Source of the DNA: Candidatus Thorarchaeota archaeon MP11T_1
GTDB lineage: Archaea; Asgardarchaeota; Thorarchaeia; Thorarchaeales; Thorarchaeaceae
NCBI GenBank assembly: GCA_002825515.1
Contig: PJET01000014.1
Span: forward strand, 1-22,695
Direction: 5' to 3'
Length of the DNA: 22,695 bases
A program made the position numbers and the translations under genes. Positions 7,590 to 16,054 of this stretch are shown piece after piece. The notes under the pieces were generated by a model that was not told where the DNA came from, did no database searches, and worked only from the letters and a program-made list of their open reading frames with translations. Position 1 is the first letter of the stretch. Each line of letters begins with the position of its first letter.

Positions 7590-8282
7590 ATGAGCAAAGG
7601 AGTCCTCAAAGTCTTTTCAGAAGTAGCTCACCTATATGAATTAGTAAACCATGTTCTCACGTTTGGACTTGATATTCCATGGAGAAAGAGGGCGGCCCAA
7701 GTTGCCGCTTCAGGTGGAGGGACTGTCTGGTTAGAGGTCTGTAGTGGGACTGGAGAAATGGCTGTAAATCTCCAGAAACTTGCGCCCTCTTGCACAAGGA
7801 TTGTTGTATCTGATTTTTCTATGGCGATGGTTTCAAAGGCTAGAGAAAAAGAAGAACTTGGCACAGCAACCATTTCGCTTGCTGACTCGATGCATCTTCC
7901 TTTTCCTGACAACACATTCGATCTTGTAGTAATTTCTTTTGCAACTCGAAATATCACACCAACCCGGATAAAACTGACAATGTTTCTACGAGAATTTTAT
8001 CGTGTGTTGAAACCTGGTGGGCGTTTTATCAATCTTGAAACCAGTCAACCTTCGTCTACACCAATTAGGCTTGCTTTTCGCCTTTACACGAAACAGGTCG
8101 TAAAGTTGGTTGGAAGGATAATCTCCGGTTCAAAAACAGGATATGCATACTTGGCACACACTATTCCTAGATTCTTGAATGCTGAAGAGCTAGCCGATAT
8201 CCTTTACGAATCAGGGTTTTCCAGTGTAAAATATGTCAAAATGACATTTGGTGCTGTGGCTGTCCATCGTGCAGTTAAATGA
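7590..8282 (+). CDS. UbiE/COQ5-type SAM-dependent methyltransferase
   Basis: A 230-residue class I methyltransferase close in motifs to the UbiE/MenG quinone C-methylases. Seen: the N-terminal VFSEVAHLYELVNHVLTFGLDIPWRK block typical of that family, SAM motif I LEVCSGTGE (48-56), acidic residue D75, motif II ADSMHLPFPDNTFDLVV, FATRN near 117-121 (family FGLRN), RVLKPGG (138-144), and the C-terminal GYAYLAHTIPRFLNAEELADILYESGFSSVKYVKMTFGAVAVH, shown here only as position about 183-226. The usual reaction is C-methylation of demethylmenaquinone or a similar ring, but no quinone genes are in the window, so the substrate is open. Confidence 0.85.
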   Translation: MSKGVLKVFSEVAHLYELVNHVLTFGLDIPWRKRAAQVAASGGGTVWLEVCSGTGEMAVNLQKLAPSCTRIVVSDFSMAMVSKAREKEELGTATISLADSMHLPFPDNTFDLVVISFATRNITPTRIKLTMFLREFYRVLKPGGRFINLETSQPSSTPIRLAFRLYTKQVVKLVGRIISGSKTGYAYLAHTIPRFLNAEELADILYESGFSSVKYVKMTFGAVAVHRAVK

Positions 8283-8625
8283 GGATTTGTTAGACTCTTT
8301 AGGTTGTTTCTCAAATTCAATGGGGTGGGTCAAACTGCATGACTATCGTCGTGATAGATTTCATGTTGGAAAATAGTTCCAATAAAAGGCGAATGATTTT
8401 ACTAGATTGTCCTACACAGCACATCACAATACAATCTCGTGCTTCAAGCGGAAATATGGGCTGTCACATTGATATCTTTCAATATGATTCCCTTTACATC
8501 TCTTTTGTATACTATATCAAACTTAGAGAAATTAGGAATATTACCCAAACACCCATGAGTCGTCATTGGATTCTTGATATTTATCGAATTATTCTTGTTA
8601 GGGATAATTCTCTGGTTTGGTCAAC
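8283..8625. other. 343-bp gap without a convincing gene
   Basis: AT-rich convergent gap between the methyltransferase and the oxidoreductase. A 115-codon frame at 8339-8686 runs into the end of the oxidoreductase gene and has an unusual composition, so it is not called. A GGGGTGGG block at about 8320-8327 is the only feature noted. No RNA gene or clear terminator was seen. Confidence 0.4.
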
Positions 8626-9879
8626 CTATAATTTAATCACCTTTTCTTCTCTCCGGCTCCGCTCTGCAGCAAAAGTCATCAGATGAGTTTCTAGAGTTTC
8701 CTCAGGACCAGAAAGAATTAGACTCGGGTCATTCTGTGAAACCGCCGACACGAATGTGTCTATTAGAGCGTAATCACCACCACCATGTTCTGTGAGTGAG
8801 TTAGGAATGCGTGGAGCATCGATGGTCGTGTCAATTATCTCTGTTTTACCATTTAGAAACTGATGCAATTGAATCTTCTCACTATTTGCGTATATCTCAC
8901 CATATGTTCCAAAGATACGCGTTTCTCTCTGTCTCGCTTTAGTGAAACCAGTCATTGTGAATGATGCTGTTTCGCCACCCTCGAATTCCATATTCACTAC
9001 CTGATGGTCCACAACATCATTATCGCATTCGTATACACAACGACCATACGGTCCATTTCGTAGCTCCCTGATTATGCCCCCTTTTGTCATTTCAGTTGTT
9101 ATTACACTCAAAGGCCATCCAGTTTTTCCATCTTCAAGGAGTTTTAGATAGAGCCGTTTCGCAGAATAAGGACACTCAGGTTCATAGTTACATTCTAAAC
9201 AATTACTTCCTGCAGTTTCTGGTTTGTTTTCATTACGAAAGTGTGTTAGCGAACCAAAAGAAGAAACAGATGTGCATCTTTTTCCAATGATGTATCTTAT
9301 CCAGTCAAGATCATGACATGATTTCGTTAACAGCATGAATGATGATTCTTTCTCGTTTCTCCAGTTTCCTCTCACAAATGAATGTGCTTGATGCCAATAT
9401 CCAACTGGTTCAAGATGCTGGAGACTTATAACATCTCCAACTAGTCCTGAATCAAGAATCGCCTTCAGTTTCTGAGTGTATCTTGTATATCGAAGCACAT
9501 GTCCTACTGCAAAAATAATGTCTTTTGAGAGAACTGTCTTTGTAATCTCTTTACAGCTCTTTTCATCCGGAGCCATTGGTTTCTCCAAGAGAATATGATA
9601 TTCCTTCTTGGCAAAGGCAATTGCAGGGTCTCGATGCATATGGTCCTGCGTCGCGATAATAACGGCATCCGCGAACTTATTCTTCTTTGCCATATCCTTC
9701 CAATCAGTATACACATTCTCTTCAGGAATGCTGTGTTCTTCTACCATCTTTTCCCGGTAGAAATCTCTGGGCTCTGCAACACCAATGACCTTGGCTCTAT
9801 TTGGATACGCTTTGGCATAAGACGAGTATACAAACCCTCGATCTCCGGCACCTGCTATTATTATCTCAACTGGATTCAT
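8626..9879 (-). CDS. Gfo/Idh/MocA family oxidoreductase
   Basis: A 417-residue NAD(P)-dependent dehydrogenase. Seen: Rossmann motif GAGDRG (10-15), the NAD-binding strand VIGVAEP, the catalytic lysine motif E99-K100-P101 (LLEKPMAP), GHVLRYT, and the KSCHDLDWIRYIIG segment with the usual active-site His/Asp. A short Cys block (C-x2-C-x5-C, CLECNYEPEC) precedes the C-terminal sheet; it is known in one subgroup of the family. The substrate is a sugar, inositol or amino-sugar type compound that cannot be named. AGGAG 6 bases before ATG 9879 supports the start. It is transcribed alone, divergent from the small NIPSNAP-like gene. Confidence 0.88.
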   Translation of the reverse strand: MNPVEIIIAGAGDRGFVYSSYAKAYPNRAKVIGVAEPRDFYREKMVEEHSIPEENVYTDWKDMAKKNKFADAVIIATQDHMHRDPAIAFAKKEYHILLEKPMAPDEKSCKEITKTVLSKDIIFAVGHVLRYTRYTQKLKAILDSGLVGDVISLQHLEPVGYWHQAHSFVRGNWRNEKESSFMLLTKSCHDLDWIRYIIGKRCTSVSSFGSLTHFRNENKPETAGSNCLECNYEPECPYSAKRLYLKLLEDGKTGWPLSVITTEMTKGGIIRELRNGPYGRCVYECDNDVVDHQVVNMEFEGGETASFTMTGFTKARQRETRIFGTYGEIYANSEKIQLHQFLNGKTEIIDTTIDAPRIPNSLTEHGGGDYALIDTFVSAVSQNDPSLILSGPEETLETHLMTFAAERSRREEKVIKL

Positions 9880-10013
9880 CTTTGACTCCTACATGGAAGG
9901 CATGACATCTGATGATTGTGTGGTCCATTTCAATGTATACTTCTGACTGTATCTCCTTGTTCCTTCCCACAAATTAATTAACGATTAGTTAACAATTGTT
10001 TATTGTTGGAACC

Positions 10014-10307
10014 ATGACAATAGTGATGTTATATCAGACAACCGTGAAACCTGATGCTATTGAAACAATGGATGAAATCAGAAATGGTTTCAAAGTCATC
10101 TATGACAAACATGGTATCGATGTATTAGGCCACTGGAAAAACGCAGATCGCCCCAATGAGAGTTTCTACATGGTGCAATATACTAGTGAAAACGACTACA
10201 ACCACAAGACTAGAACTCTTCATGATGATGAACAGTATCTCAGTTTGACATCGCAGCTAAATGAGATAAGAACTGATTTCAAGTCCACAAAATTAATTCC
10301 AAAGTAG
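10014..10307 (+). CDS. NIPSNAP / dimeric alpha-beta barrel-like small protein
   Basis: About 97 residues. The pattern YQTTVKPDAIETMDEI, then YDKHGIDVLGHWKNADRPNESFYMVQYTSENDYNHKTRTLHDDEQYLSL, fits the beta-alpha-beta-beta layout of NIPSNAP or ABM-like dimeric ferredoxin-fold proteins, including the characteristic glycine-His-Trp strand turn (LGHW). Enzymatic function is unknown; such proteins may be monooxygenases or binding proteins. ATG 10014 is preferred over TTG 9996; ATG 10026 is also possible. It is divergent from the Gfo/Idh gene and 53 bases upstream of a membrane protein on the same strand. Confidence 0.65.
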   Translation: MTIVMLYQTTVKPDAIETMDEIRNGFKVIYDKHGIDVLGHWKNADRPNESFYMVQYTSENDYNHKTRTLHDDEQYLSLTSQLNEIRTDFKSTKLIPK

Positions 10308-10360
10308 TAGAAATCACAGAATTCTTAATCCCTCATTGGGAACACTGACAAGTGGAACGA

Positions 10361-10915
10361 ATGGGAGAAATCAAGAAAGAGTTTGATTTAGGAAACCCTA
10401 TTGGAACCAGTTCCACTAGAGTACAAACAGTCGCAATTTTGATGTCATTGATTGCGTTCTTTGCACCAGTCGCTATTGCTGGCCAAAACTACGGAATGTC
10501 ATTCTACATCAATATCACTGCTATGCTCTGGACAATTTTCATAAATGAATATGCAATCAATATTCAATTTCTCGATCCCTTTGCACTGCTATACATTGCT
10601 CCTTTCTTGATTTTTCGTATTGCTTTTGCAATTCAAATAGTCAGATATTATCAAGGAAAAACAACAAGAGCTCGAACTGTGCTGGCTGCAGTTCTTAGTG
10701 AAGCCCCTTTTCTAGCACTGTACCTCTTCTGGCTACTTACCTTTGGCATCTTTTTTGGATTAGGACTTAACTTCCCATCACCAATAATGATGATTATTGG
10801 TCTTCTGCTATTATGGAGATTTCCTGTTTCTGAAGTGACAGTTCCCTGGGAGGGTACTAGCGAACCAACTCCTTGGTGGGAGGAAGAGCTCAAAGATAGA
10901 ACGGATCCGGTTTAG
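10361..10915 (+). CDS. Hypothetical multi-span membrane protein
   Basis: About 184 residues with a charged N-terminus (MGEIKKEFD), four to five hydrophobic segments (roughly 24-42, 46-66, 76-97, 107-128 and 128-149) and an acidic Trp-containing tail (PWWEEELKD). I do not recognise the family. GTG 10352 is in frame, but its bases form the GTGGA that would act as ribosome-binding site for ATG 10361, so ATG is preferred. The gene is convergent with the PreA-type dehydrogenase; the 53-bp gap between them shows no clear terminator. Confidence 0.65.
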   Translation: MGEIKKEFDLGNPIGTSSTRVQTVAILMSLIAFFAPVAIAGQNYGMSFYINITAMLWTIFINEYAINIQFLDPFALLYIAPFLIFRIAFAIQIVRYYQGKTTRARTVLAAVLSEAPFLALYLFWLLTFGIFFGLGLNFPSPIMMIIGLLLLWRFPVSEVTVPWEGTSEPTPWWEEELKDRTDPV

Positions 10916-10968
10916 GGTGACTAATCTTCGTAGACTCTGTGCAATTGTATGAGAGAAGGTGAAAATAT

Positions 10969-12192
10969 CTATTCTACTGAACGAGTGTGAGTGAACTCAA
11001 TGGCGTCATCTCGGCACACAACATAACAAAGACCACAACCATCACACTTCTCTTCATTAATAACTGCAACATTATTCTTCATTTGAATAGCCACATAACC
11101 ACCATCTGCACACGCAATCACACAGTCTTTACATCCAGTACAATTATCTTTAATGACATGAGCTACAATTGGAGGCAGCTTAGTGAGCGCTGTCCATGTG
11201 GTAATCTTAGGCAATGCTTTTCCAACTATAGAATCAAGTGATTTGTATCCCTTTCGTTCCAAAAAACCAGATAGCCCTTCGGTCAAATCCTTGATGATTG
11301 AAAACCCATACCACATAACTGCTGTACAAATTTGAAGAGTTCTCGCTCCAACCATGATATACTCTGTTGCACTAGTCCAGTTCTCAATTCCTCCAATCCC
11401 AGAAATTGGTATATCTGGAAGCGCTTTTGCAATCTGAGACACAAAACGAAGCCCAAGTGGTTTAACTGCAGGACCACAGAACCCACCATAGGTGCTAAAC
11501 TGTTCTTTCCTGTCCACGCCATATGCAATGGGTAGTGGTGTTGCTGTTTCGATGTCAATTCCGATCAATGACTCTACTGTGTTGATTGCAGATAGTGCAT
11601 CAGCGCCTCCTCGTACAGCAGCCTTCGCTATAGGCACAATGTCAGTCACGTTAGGGGTGAGTTTTACTAAAATCGGGAGGTCCGTACCTTTCTTGGCTGC
11701 TTTGGTCACGCTTTCAACCAACTTTGGGTCTTGACCAATGAACGCACCCATGTGTTTCTCAGGTGATCCATGTGGACAAGAAACGTTAAGCTCAATGGCG
11801 TCTGCACCTGTATGTGACATAGTTTCCGCAAGAGTGGTCCATCCCTCTGGTTCAGGTCCGCTCATCATACTAGCAATGAATATGAAATCCTCAGGAGCCT
11901 CTTGTTTTATCTTTGGAATCCACTCATCAGTCCAAGTCTTCAATGACTCGCGCGAAAGAAGCTCAATGTTATTCATCCCGATTGCTCTTCCCTCTCTCCG
12001 GAGAACTCCTAGTCTTGTTCGTGGATCTACAGTTGGTTCCTCTGTCACTGTTTTCATCACTGCCCCACCCCATCCTAATCTTGCTGCTCGAAGAATGTGA
12101 CGAGGGTCCATTGTAGGGGGTGCAGATGATAATATGAATGGATTTTTGAAAGTAATACCCGCGAACTCGATCTCCAATTCATTTGATGACAT
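10969..12192 (-). CDS. preA: Dihydropyrimidine dehydrogenase subunit, PreA-type
   Basis: A 407-residue FMN TIM-barrel of the dihydroorotate/dihydropyrimidine dehydrogenase family, expected to reduce uracil or thymine to the 5,6-dihydro form in the cytoplasm. Seen: ELNVSCPHG with C139 in the position of the catalytic cysteine of DPD, GQDPKLVESV, KLTPNVTDI, AINTVESLIGID, and GISGIGG-like phosphate-binding strands. The C-terminus carries two ferredoxin motifs, C351-x2-C354-x2-C357-x3-C361 and C383-x2-C386-x2-C389-x3-C393, which link the FMN to an electron donor. Known bacterial enzymes pair PreA with the flavoprotein PreT; no PreT is visible here, so ferredoxin or a distant partner may serve. 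It lies divergent from the aminotransferase across a 20-bp palindrome. Confidence 0.9.
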   Translation of the reverse strand: MSSNELEIEFAGITFKNPFILSSAPPTMDPRHILRAARLGWGGAVMKTVTEEPTVDPRTRLGVLRREGRAIGMNNIELLSRESLKTWTDEWIPKIKQEAPEDFIFIASMMSGPEPEGWTTLAETMSHTGADAIELNVSCPHGSPEKHMGAFIGQDPKLVESVTKAAKKGTDLPILVKLTPNVTDIVPIAKAAVRGGADALSAINTVESLIGIDIETATPLPIAYGVDRKEQFSTYGGFCGPAVKPLGLRFVSQIAKALPDIPISGIGGIENWTSATEYIMVGARTLQICTAVMWYGFSIIKDLTEGLSGFLERKGYKSLDSIVGKALPKITTWTALTKLPPIVAHVIKDNCTGCKDCVIACADGGYVAIQMKNNVAVINEEKCDGCGLCYVVCRDDAIEFTHTRSVE

Positions 12193-12230
12193 ATTCCTAG
12201 CGTCTCCAGCTTTAGTGCAGTAATACTACG

Positions 12231-12250
12231 TCCCTAAAGGCCTTTAGGGA
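12231..12250. promoter_or_regulatory. Perfect 20-bp palindrome in the preA/aminotransferase promoter region
   Basis: Half-site TCCCTAAAGG followed directly by its exact reverse complement. It sits in the 103-bp gap between divergent starts at 12192 and 12296. A symmetric operator that controls both pathway genes is the simplest reading (inference). A transcription terminator is less likely because there is no loop and no T-run. Confidence 0.6.
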
Positions 12251-12295
12251 AGTGTTTCTTTGCTTTATTCCACGAATCAAGAAGTGGTGATTGTA

Positions 12296-13633
12296 GTGAA
12301 TGATGAACTAGTACCAAAGGACCTTACGAAGAAATATTCTCAGAATGAAATTCTCGAAATTGAGAAAAAATACCTTGCACCTGCTGTCGGTCATTACTAT
12401 GAGGATCCAGTTTTGTTTGTTGACGGTAAAGGTGCTGTTCTGAAGGATTCTAGTGGTAAAGAGTACATAGACCTATTCGCTGGCATCTGTACAACGATTA
12501 CAGGCTACAATCATCCTAAGTATGTAGCCACAATTCAATGGCAGGCTGAGCGTCTTGTTTATACAAGTTCTCTATATTCAACAATTCCCTATGCTGTGTT
12601 AGTCAAGCAGCTTGCTGCGATTGCGCCTAAAGGGTTATCACAGTCTTTTATCGTCAATAGTGGTTCTGAGGCAAATGAAGCTGCTCTTACAATGGCACGC
12701 AAGTATACAGGGAATCCATACATCATAGCTTGTCAACGTGGATACCATGGTCGGACAACCTTGGCAAGAGAGCTCTCGAGCGCAGGATGGCGCACATTCT
12801 CAGAAGCGCATCCTCCTGGCGTACGATTCACTCCCTATGGATACTGCTATCGATGCCCTTTTGGCAAGGAGCATCCAGATTGTGATATGGAGTGCGCTCA
12901 CTATCTCAGAGAAGTTATACGAACTCAGACCAACAAGGCAATTGCTGCATTCATAGCAGAGCCAATCCAAGGAGTAGGTGGAATCGTCCAACCGCCTGCG
13001 GAATACTTTCAAATTGTGCATGAAATTGTGAAGGAGTATAATGGAATCTATATTTCTGACGAGGTTCAGACAGGGTTTGGTCGGACCGGTGGAAGATGGT
13101 GGGGAATACAACATACTGGTGTTGAACCCGACATCATCACAATGGCAAAGGGATTTGGAAGTGGCATCCCTATTGGTGGTTTTATTTCTCGTCCTGAGAT
13201 TGCTGTAGATTACACAGTGACTGACGCTTTTGCTACGTTTGGAGGTAATCCTTTGTCCTGTGCTGCAGCTGTTGCAGTGATTGAAATCATCCGAGAAGAG
13301 AACTATCTAGAAAAGGCAGCTAAGCTAGGCGCTCTTCTAAAGAAGAATATGGAGGAGCTTAAGGAAGACCACAAGATTATCGGAGAAGTCCGTGGTCAAG
13401 GGATGATGCTGGGGATAGAATTGGTTCGTGATCAATCCACAAAAGAACCCGCAATCCAAGAACTTCTAACTGTGATGGAGGCATGTCGAGAAAAAGGCCT
13501 TCTTATTGGAAAGGGTGGTCTCGATAACAATGTGATTAGGCTTCAACCTCCACTAGAACTTACTAAGGAGCATATTAGCCAAGCTACTGAAATCCTTGAC
13601 AAAGCCTTTACTAAAGCCGAAAAGGAACTATAG
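12296..13633 (+). CDS. Class III PLP aminotransferase (beta-alanine / GABA type)
   Basis: A 445-residue fold-type I aminotransferase. Seen: NSGSEANEAA (phosphate loop), YHGRT, EPIQGVGGI, SDEVQTGFGRTG with Asp255 for the pyridine nitrogen, and MAKGFGSG with Lys285 as PLP lysine. The family transfers the omega-amino group of beta-alanine or GABA, or acts as AGXT2; next to pyrimidine catabolism genes, beta-alanine to malonate semialdehyde is the likely step (inference). A Cys block C174-x2-C177-x8-C186-x3-C190 is notable. GTG 12296 is chosen because GGTGAT at 12286-12291 lies 4 bases before it; the frame is open to TTG 12260. It ends 7 bases from the convergent amidohydrolase gene. Confidence 0.88.
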   Translation: MNDELVPKDLTKKYSQNEILEIEKKYLAPAVGHYYEDPVLFVDGKGAVLKDSSGKEYIDLFAGICTTITGYNHPKYVATIQWQAERLVYTSSLYSTIPYAVLVKQLAAIAPKGLSQSFIVNSGSEANEAALTMARKYTGNPYIIACQRGYHGRTTLARELSSAGWRTFSEAHPPGVRFTPYGYCYRCPFGKEHPDCDMECAHYLREVIRTQTNKAIAAFIAEPIQGVGGIVQPPAEYFQIVHEIVKEYNGIYISDEVQTGFGRTGGRWWGIQHTGVEPDIITMAKGFGSGIPIGGFISRPEIAVDYTVTDAFATFGGNPLSCAAAVAVIEIIREENYLEKAAKLGALLKKNMEELKEDHKIIGEVRGQGMMLGIELVRDQSTKEPAIQELLTVMEACREKGLLIGKGGLDNNVIRLQPPLELTKEHISQATEILDKAFTKAEKEL

Positions 13634-13640
13634 GACCTGG

Positions 13641-14507
13641 TCACTGTTTTGTCAAGTCACCATAGCTGTCTGGTCTACGGTCTCTGAAGAACTGCCAAGT
13701 GTTTCGAACCTCTCGAATCATATCGAGGTCAATATCTGCGACAATAAGCTCTTCCTTATCACGAGACCCCTTGACAACCATCTGTCCTCTTGGATCTACT
13801 ATATAGGAACTACCATAGAATGTACCTGTTTTCCAAGGCTCCTCACCAACTCTATTTATAGCGGCCATGAAGTACCCATTTGCCACAGCATGTGCAGGTT
13901 GTTCGATACTCCAAAGATGCTCTGAGAGACCAGCGACAGTTGCTGAGGGGTTAAAGACAATCTCTGCACCATTTAGGGCGAGTGCTCGAGCGCCTTCTGG
14001 AAAGTGGCGGTCATAGCAGATATAGACACCAATCTTTGCGACAGATGTTTCGAAGACGGGATATCCAAGATTTCCTGGTCTAAAATAGAATTTCTCCCAG
14101 AATCCAGGATCCAGATGTGGAATGTGCATCTTCCTGAACTTTCCCAATAGTGTTCCGTCAGAGTCAATTACAATTGCTGTGTTGTAGTATACACCTACTG
14201 ATTCTTCTTCATACATTGGAGCAATCAGCACAAGATTATTCTCTTTTGCAAGCTTTTGCATTCTCTTGCTTAGAGGACCTGGAATTGGTTCAGCGTATTT
14301 ATACCACCTTCTGTCTTGCTCAGCACAGAAATATGGACCATAGAACAACTCTTGAAAACAAAGAATCTGCACCTCTTGCTGCTTTGCAATAGTTGCAAAT
14401 CCCTCATGTTTTCGAACCATCTTTTCGATACTTTCCTCAATGGATGCTTCATCAGACACATCGCCTTCCCATGTAGCCTGAACCAAACCTATTCGGACAT
14501 TTCTCAA
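13641..14507 (-). CDS. Nitrilase-superfamily amidohydrolase (beta-ureidopropionase type)
   Basis: About 288 residues. The nitrilase triad is present: Glu53 (FQELFYGPYFC), Lys126 (FRKMHIPH) and Cys164 (YICYDRHFPEG). The FYGPYFC and CYDRHFPEGAR signatures, and the C-terminal FRDRRPDSYGDL, resemble N-carbamoyl-beta-alanine amidohydrolases and N-carbamoylputrescine amidases. With dihydropyrimidinase next door, hydrolysis of N-carbamoyl-beta-alanine to beta-alanine, ammonia and carbon dioxide is the likely role. TTG 14507 follows GGAGTGAT (14512-14519) by 4 bases; GTG 14516, three codons upstream, is the alternative. Divergent from dihydropyrimidinase. Confidence 0.88.
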   Translation of the reverse strand: MRNVRIGLVQATWEGDVSDEASIEESIEKMVRKHEGFATIAKQQEVQILCFQELFYGPYFCAEQDRRWYKYAEPIPGPLSKRMQKLAKENNLVLIAPMYEEESVGVYYNTAIVIDSDGTLLGKFRKMHIPHLDPGFWEKFYFRPGNLGYPVFETSVAKIGVYICYDRHFPEGARALALNGAEIVFNPSATVAGLSEHLWSIEQPAHAVANGYFMAAINRVGEEPWKTGTFYGSSYIVDPRGQMVVKGSRDKEELIVADIDLDMIREVRNTWQFFRDRRPDSYGDLTKQ

Positions 14508-14603
14508 AGATATCACTCCGCTTACTTGAGAGACTGAACTGTTATTCTCATATCTAATAGACGTTTCCCAAAGCGATTTATGTCGAGTTTATCAATTGTT
14601 TCC

Positions 14604-14609
14604 GGAGGA
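14604..14609 (+). promoter_or_regulatory. Ribosome-binding site favouring TTG start of dihydropyrimidinase
   Basis: GGAGGA, 6 bases before TTG 14616. The upstream in-frame ATG 14580 has no such site, and the 12 residues between the two starts do not resemble the family N-terminus. Confidence 0.6.
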
Positions 14610-14615
14610 CTTCCC

Positions 14616-16007
14616 TTGCCCGAATTAGATCTTATTGTCAAGAACGGTAATGTAGTGACTGCAGCTGACACCTACAATGCTGATGTTGGAGTAAAGGATG
14701 GAAAAATAACTACGCTGGGTTCCAGTCTAACTCCAGGCAACAAAACTGAGGTAGTAGATGCTTCAGGGAAGTATATCTTTCCTGGAGGTATCGATGTTCA
14801 TGTTCATTTTCAGCTCCCATTTTCAGGAACAGTTTCAGCCGATGATTTTGAAAATGGAACCAAGGCTGCAGCATGTGGTGGAGTGACTACAATACTTGAC
14901 TTTGCTATTCAAAAGAAAGGACACACAATATTGGAGGCCGTGGAATCGCGGAGAGCAGAGGCTGATGATAAAGTATGTGTTGATTATGGTCTTCACGCAG
15001 CAATCACCGATTGGAACCCTCAGACACAAGCTGAGATCAAAAAGATTGTGGACTACGGTATCCCCACCTTCAAGATGTTTATGATTTACAAGAATGAAGG
15101 TTGGATGGCTGATGATGGTATGCTTTTCAATGCGTTAGAGGAAACCGCCAAGCTTGGAGGGCATATCGGAGTACATGCAGAGAGTGTCGATGTTTTGGAT
15201 ATGTTGATTGAGAGGTATGCACAGGAGAAAGAGAAATGGGGTGCTTATGGTCATACTCTGTCGAGACCATGCTATACCGAAGAAGAGGCAATCATAAGGG
15301 CAATCAAATGGGCAGAAGTCACTGGTGGCCAACTCTACATCGTACATATGTCAACAGGTGAGGGGGCAGATGCTGTACATAATGCGAGGAAGAGAGGTGC
15401 GAATGTCTATGCCGAAACATGTCCTCAATACCTGCTTCTTGATGATGAAGTGTTCAAAGGTGAAAATGGACACCTCTATGCTACCTGTCCTCAAATCAAG
15501 AAACCGCACGACAGTGAACGGCTATGGAAGGGGCTAGCAAATGGAGATGTTCAGATCATCGCTACTGATACCTGTACCTTCGACACAAAGCAGAAAGCTG
15601 CTTGGAACGGCGATTTCAGGAAAATTCCATTCGGAATGCCCGGTGTCGAAACAATGCTACCTCTGATGTATACAGAAGGTGTTGGAAAACGTGGTTTTAC
15701 TGTAAACCATTTAGTATCTCTAGTCAGCACAAACCCAGCAAAGCTGTTTGGCATGTACCCCAAGAAAGGAACAATCGCTATTGGTAGTGATGCTGATCTT
15801 GTTGTCTTTGACCCCAAGAAAGAAGTGACAATCAAGGCTGAGAATCTACAGACAAATTGCGACTGGAATCCATTTGAGGGCTGGAAGCTGCTAGGCTATC
15901 CCACCACGACAATCTCAAGAGGCAAGATTGTTGCAGAAAATGGGAAATTCGTTGGTGAAGTTGGTCATGGACGTTTCCTAAAACGAATGCCCCATGGAAA
16001 ACTGTAA
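14616..16007 (+). CDS. hydA: Dihydropyrimidinase / hydantoinase
   Basis: A 463-residue zinc amidohydrolase that opens the dihydropyrimidine ring to N-carbamoyl-beta-amino acid. Seen: PELDLIVKNG N-terminus, metal ligands H62-x-H64 (DVHVHFQLPF), carbamylated Lys153 (FKMFMIYK), H187 (HIGVHAES), H234 (YIVHMST) and Asp318 (IIATDTCTF), then GMPGVETMLPL and the closing STNPAKLFGMYPKKGTIAIGSDADLVV. Length and ligand order match the family. In many relatives the residue after the Asp is His (SDHCPF); here it is Thr. It is the first gene of a pair with the TIM-barrel protein at 16055, and divergent from the amidohydrolase. Confidence 0.9.
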   Translation: MPELDLIVKNGNVVTAADTYNADVGVKDGKITTLGSSLTPGNKTEVVDASGKYIFPGGIDVHVHFQLPFSGTVSADDFENGTKAAACGGVTTILDFAIQKKGHTILEAVESRRAEADDKVCVDYGLHAAITDWNPQTQAEIKKIVDYGIPTFKMFMIYKNEGWMADDGMLFNALEETAKLGGHIGVHAESVDVLDMLIERYAQEKEKWGAYGHTLSRPCYTEEEAIIRAIKWAEVTGGQLYIVHMSTGEGADAVHNARKRGANVYAETCPQYLLLDDEVFKGENGHLYATCPQIKKPHDSERLWKGLANGDVQIIATDTCTFDTKQKAAWNGDFRKIPFGMPGVETMLPLMYTEGVGKRGFTVNHLVSLVSTNPAKLFGMYPKKGTIAIGSDADLVVFDPKKEVTIKAENLQTNCDWNPFEGWKLLGYPTTTISRGKIVAENGKFVGEVGHGRFLKRMPHGKL

Positions 16008-16054
16008 ACTGCTATCTCGTCAACCTCATAAGTCATCACCCGTACTCAAATTCT

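Noticed and set aside
8339..8686. 115-codon open frame in the gap after the methyltransferase gene
   Set aside because: Its last 60 bases overlap the end of the convergent oxidoreductase gene, its composition is erratic with scattered Ile, Arg and Tyr, and no domain is seen. A GGGTGG block about 10 bases upstream is too far to be convincing.
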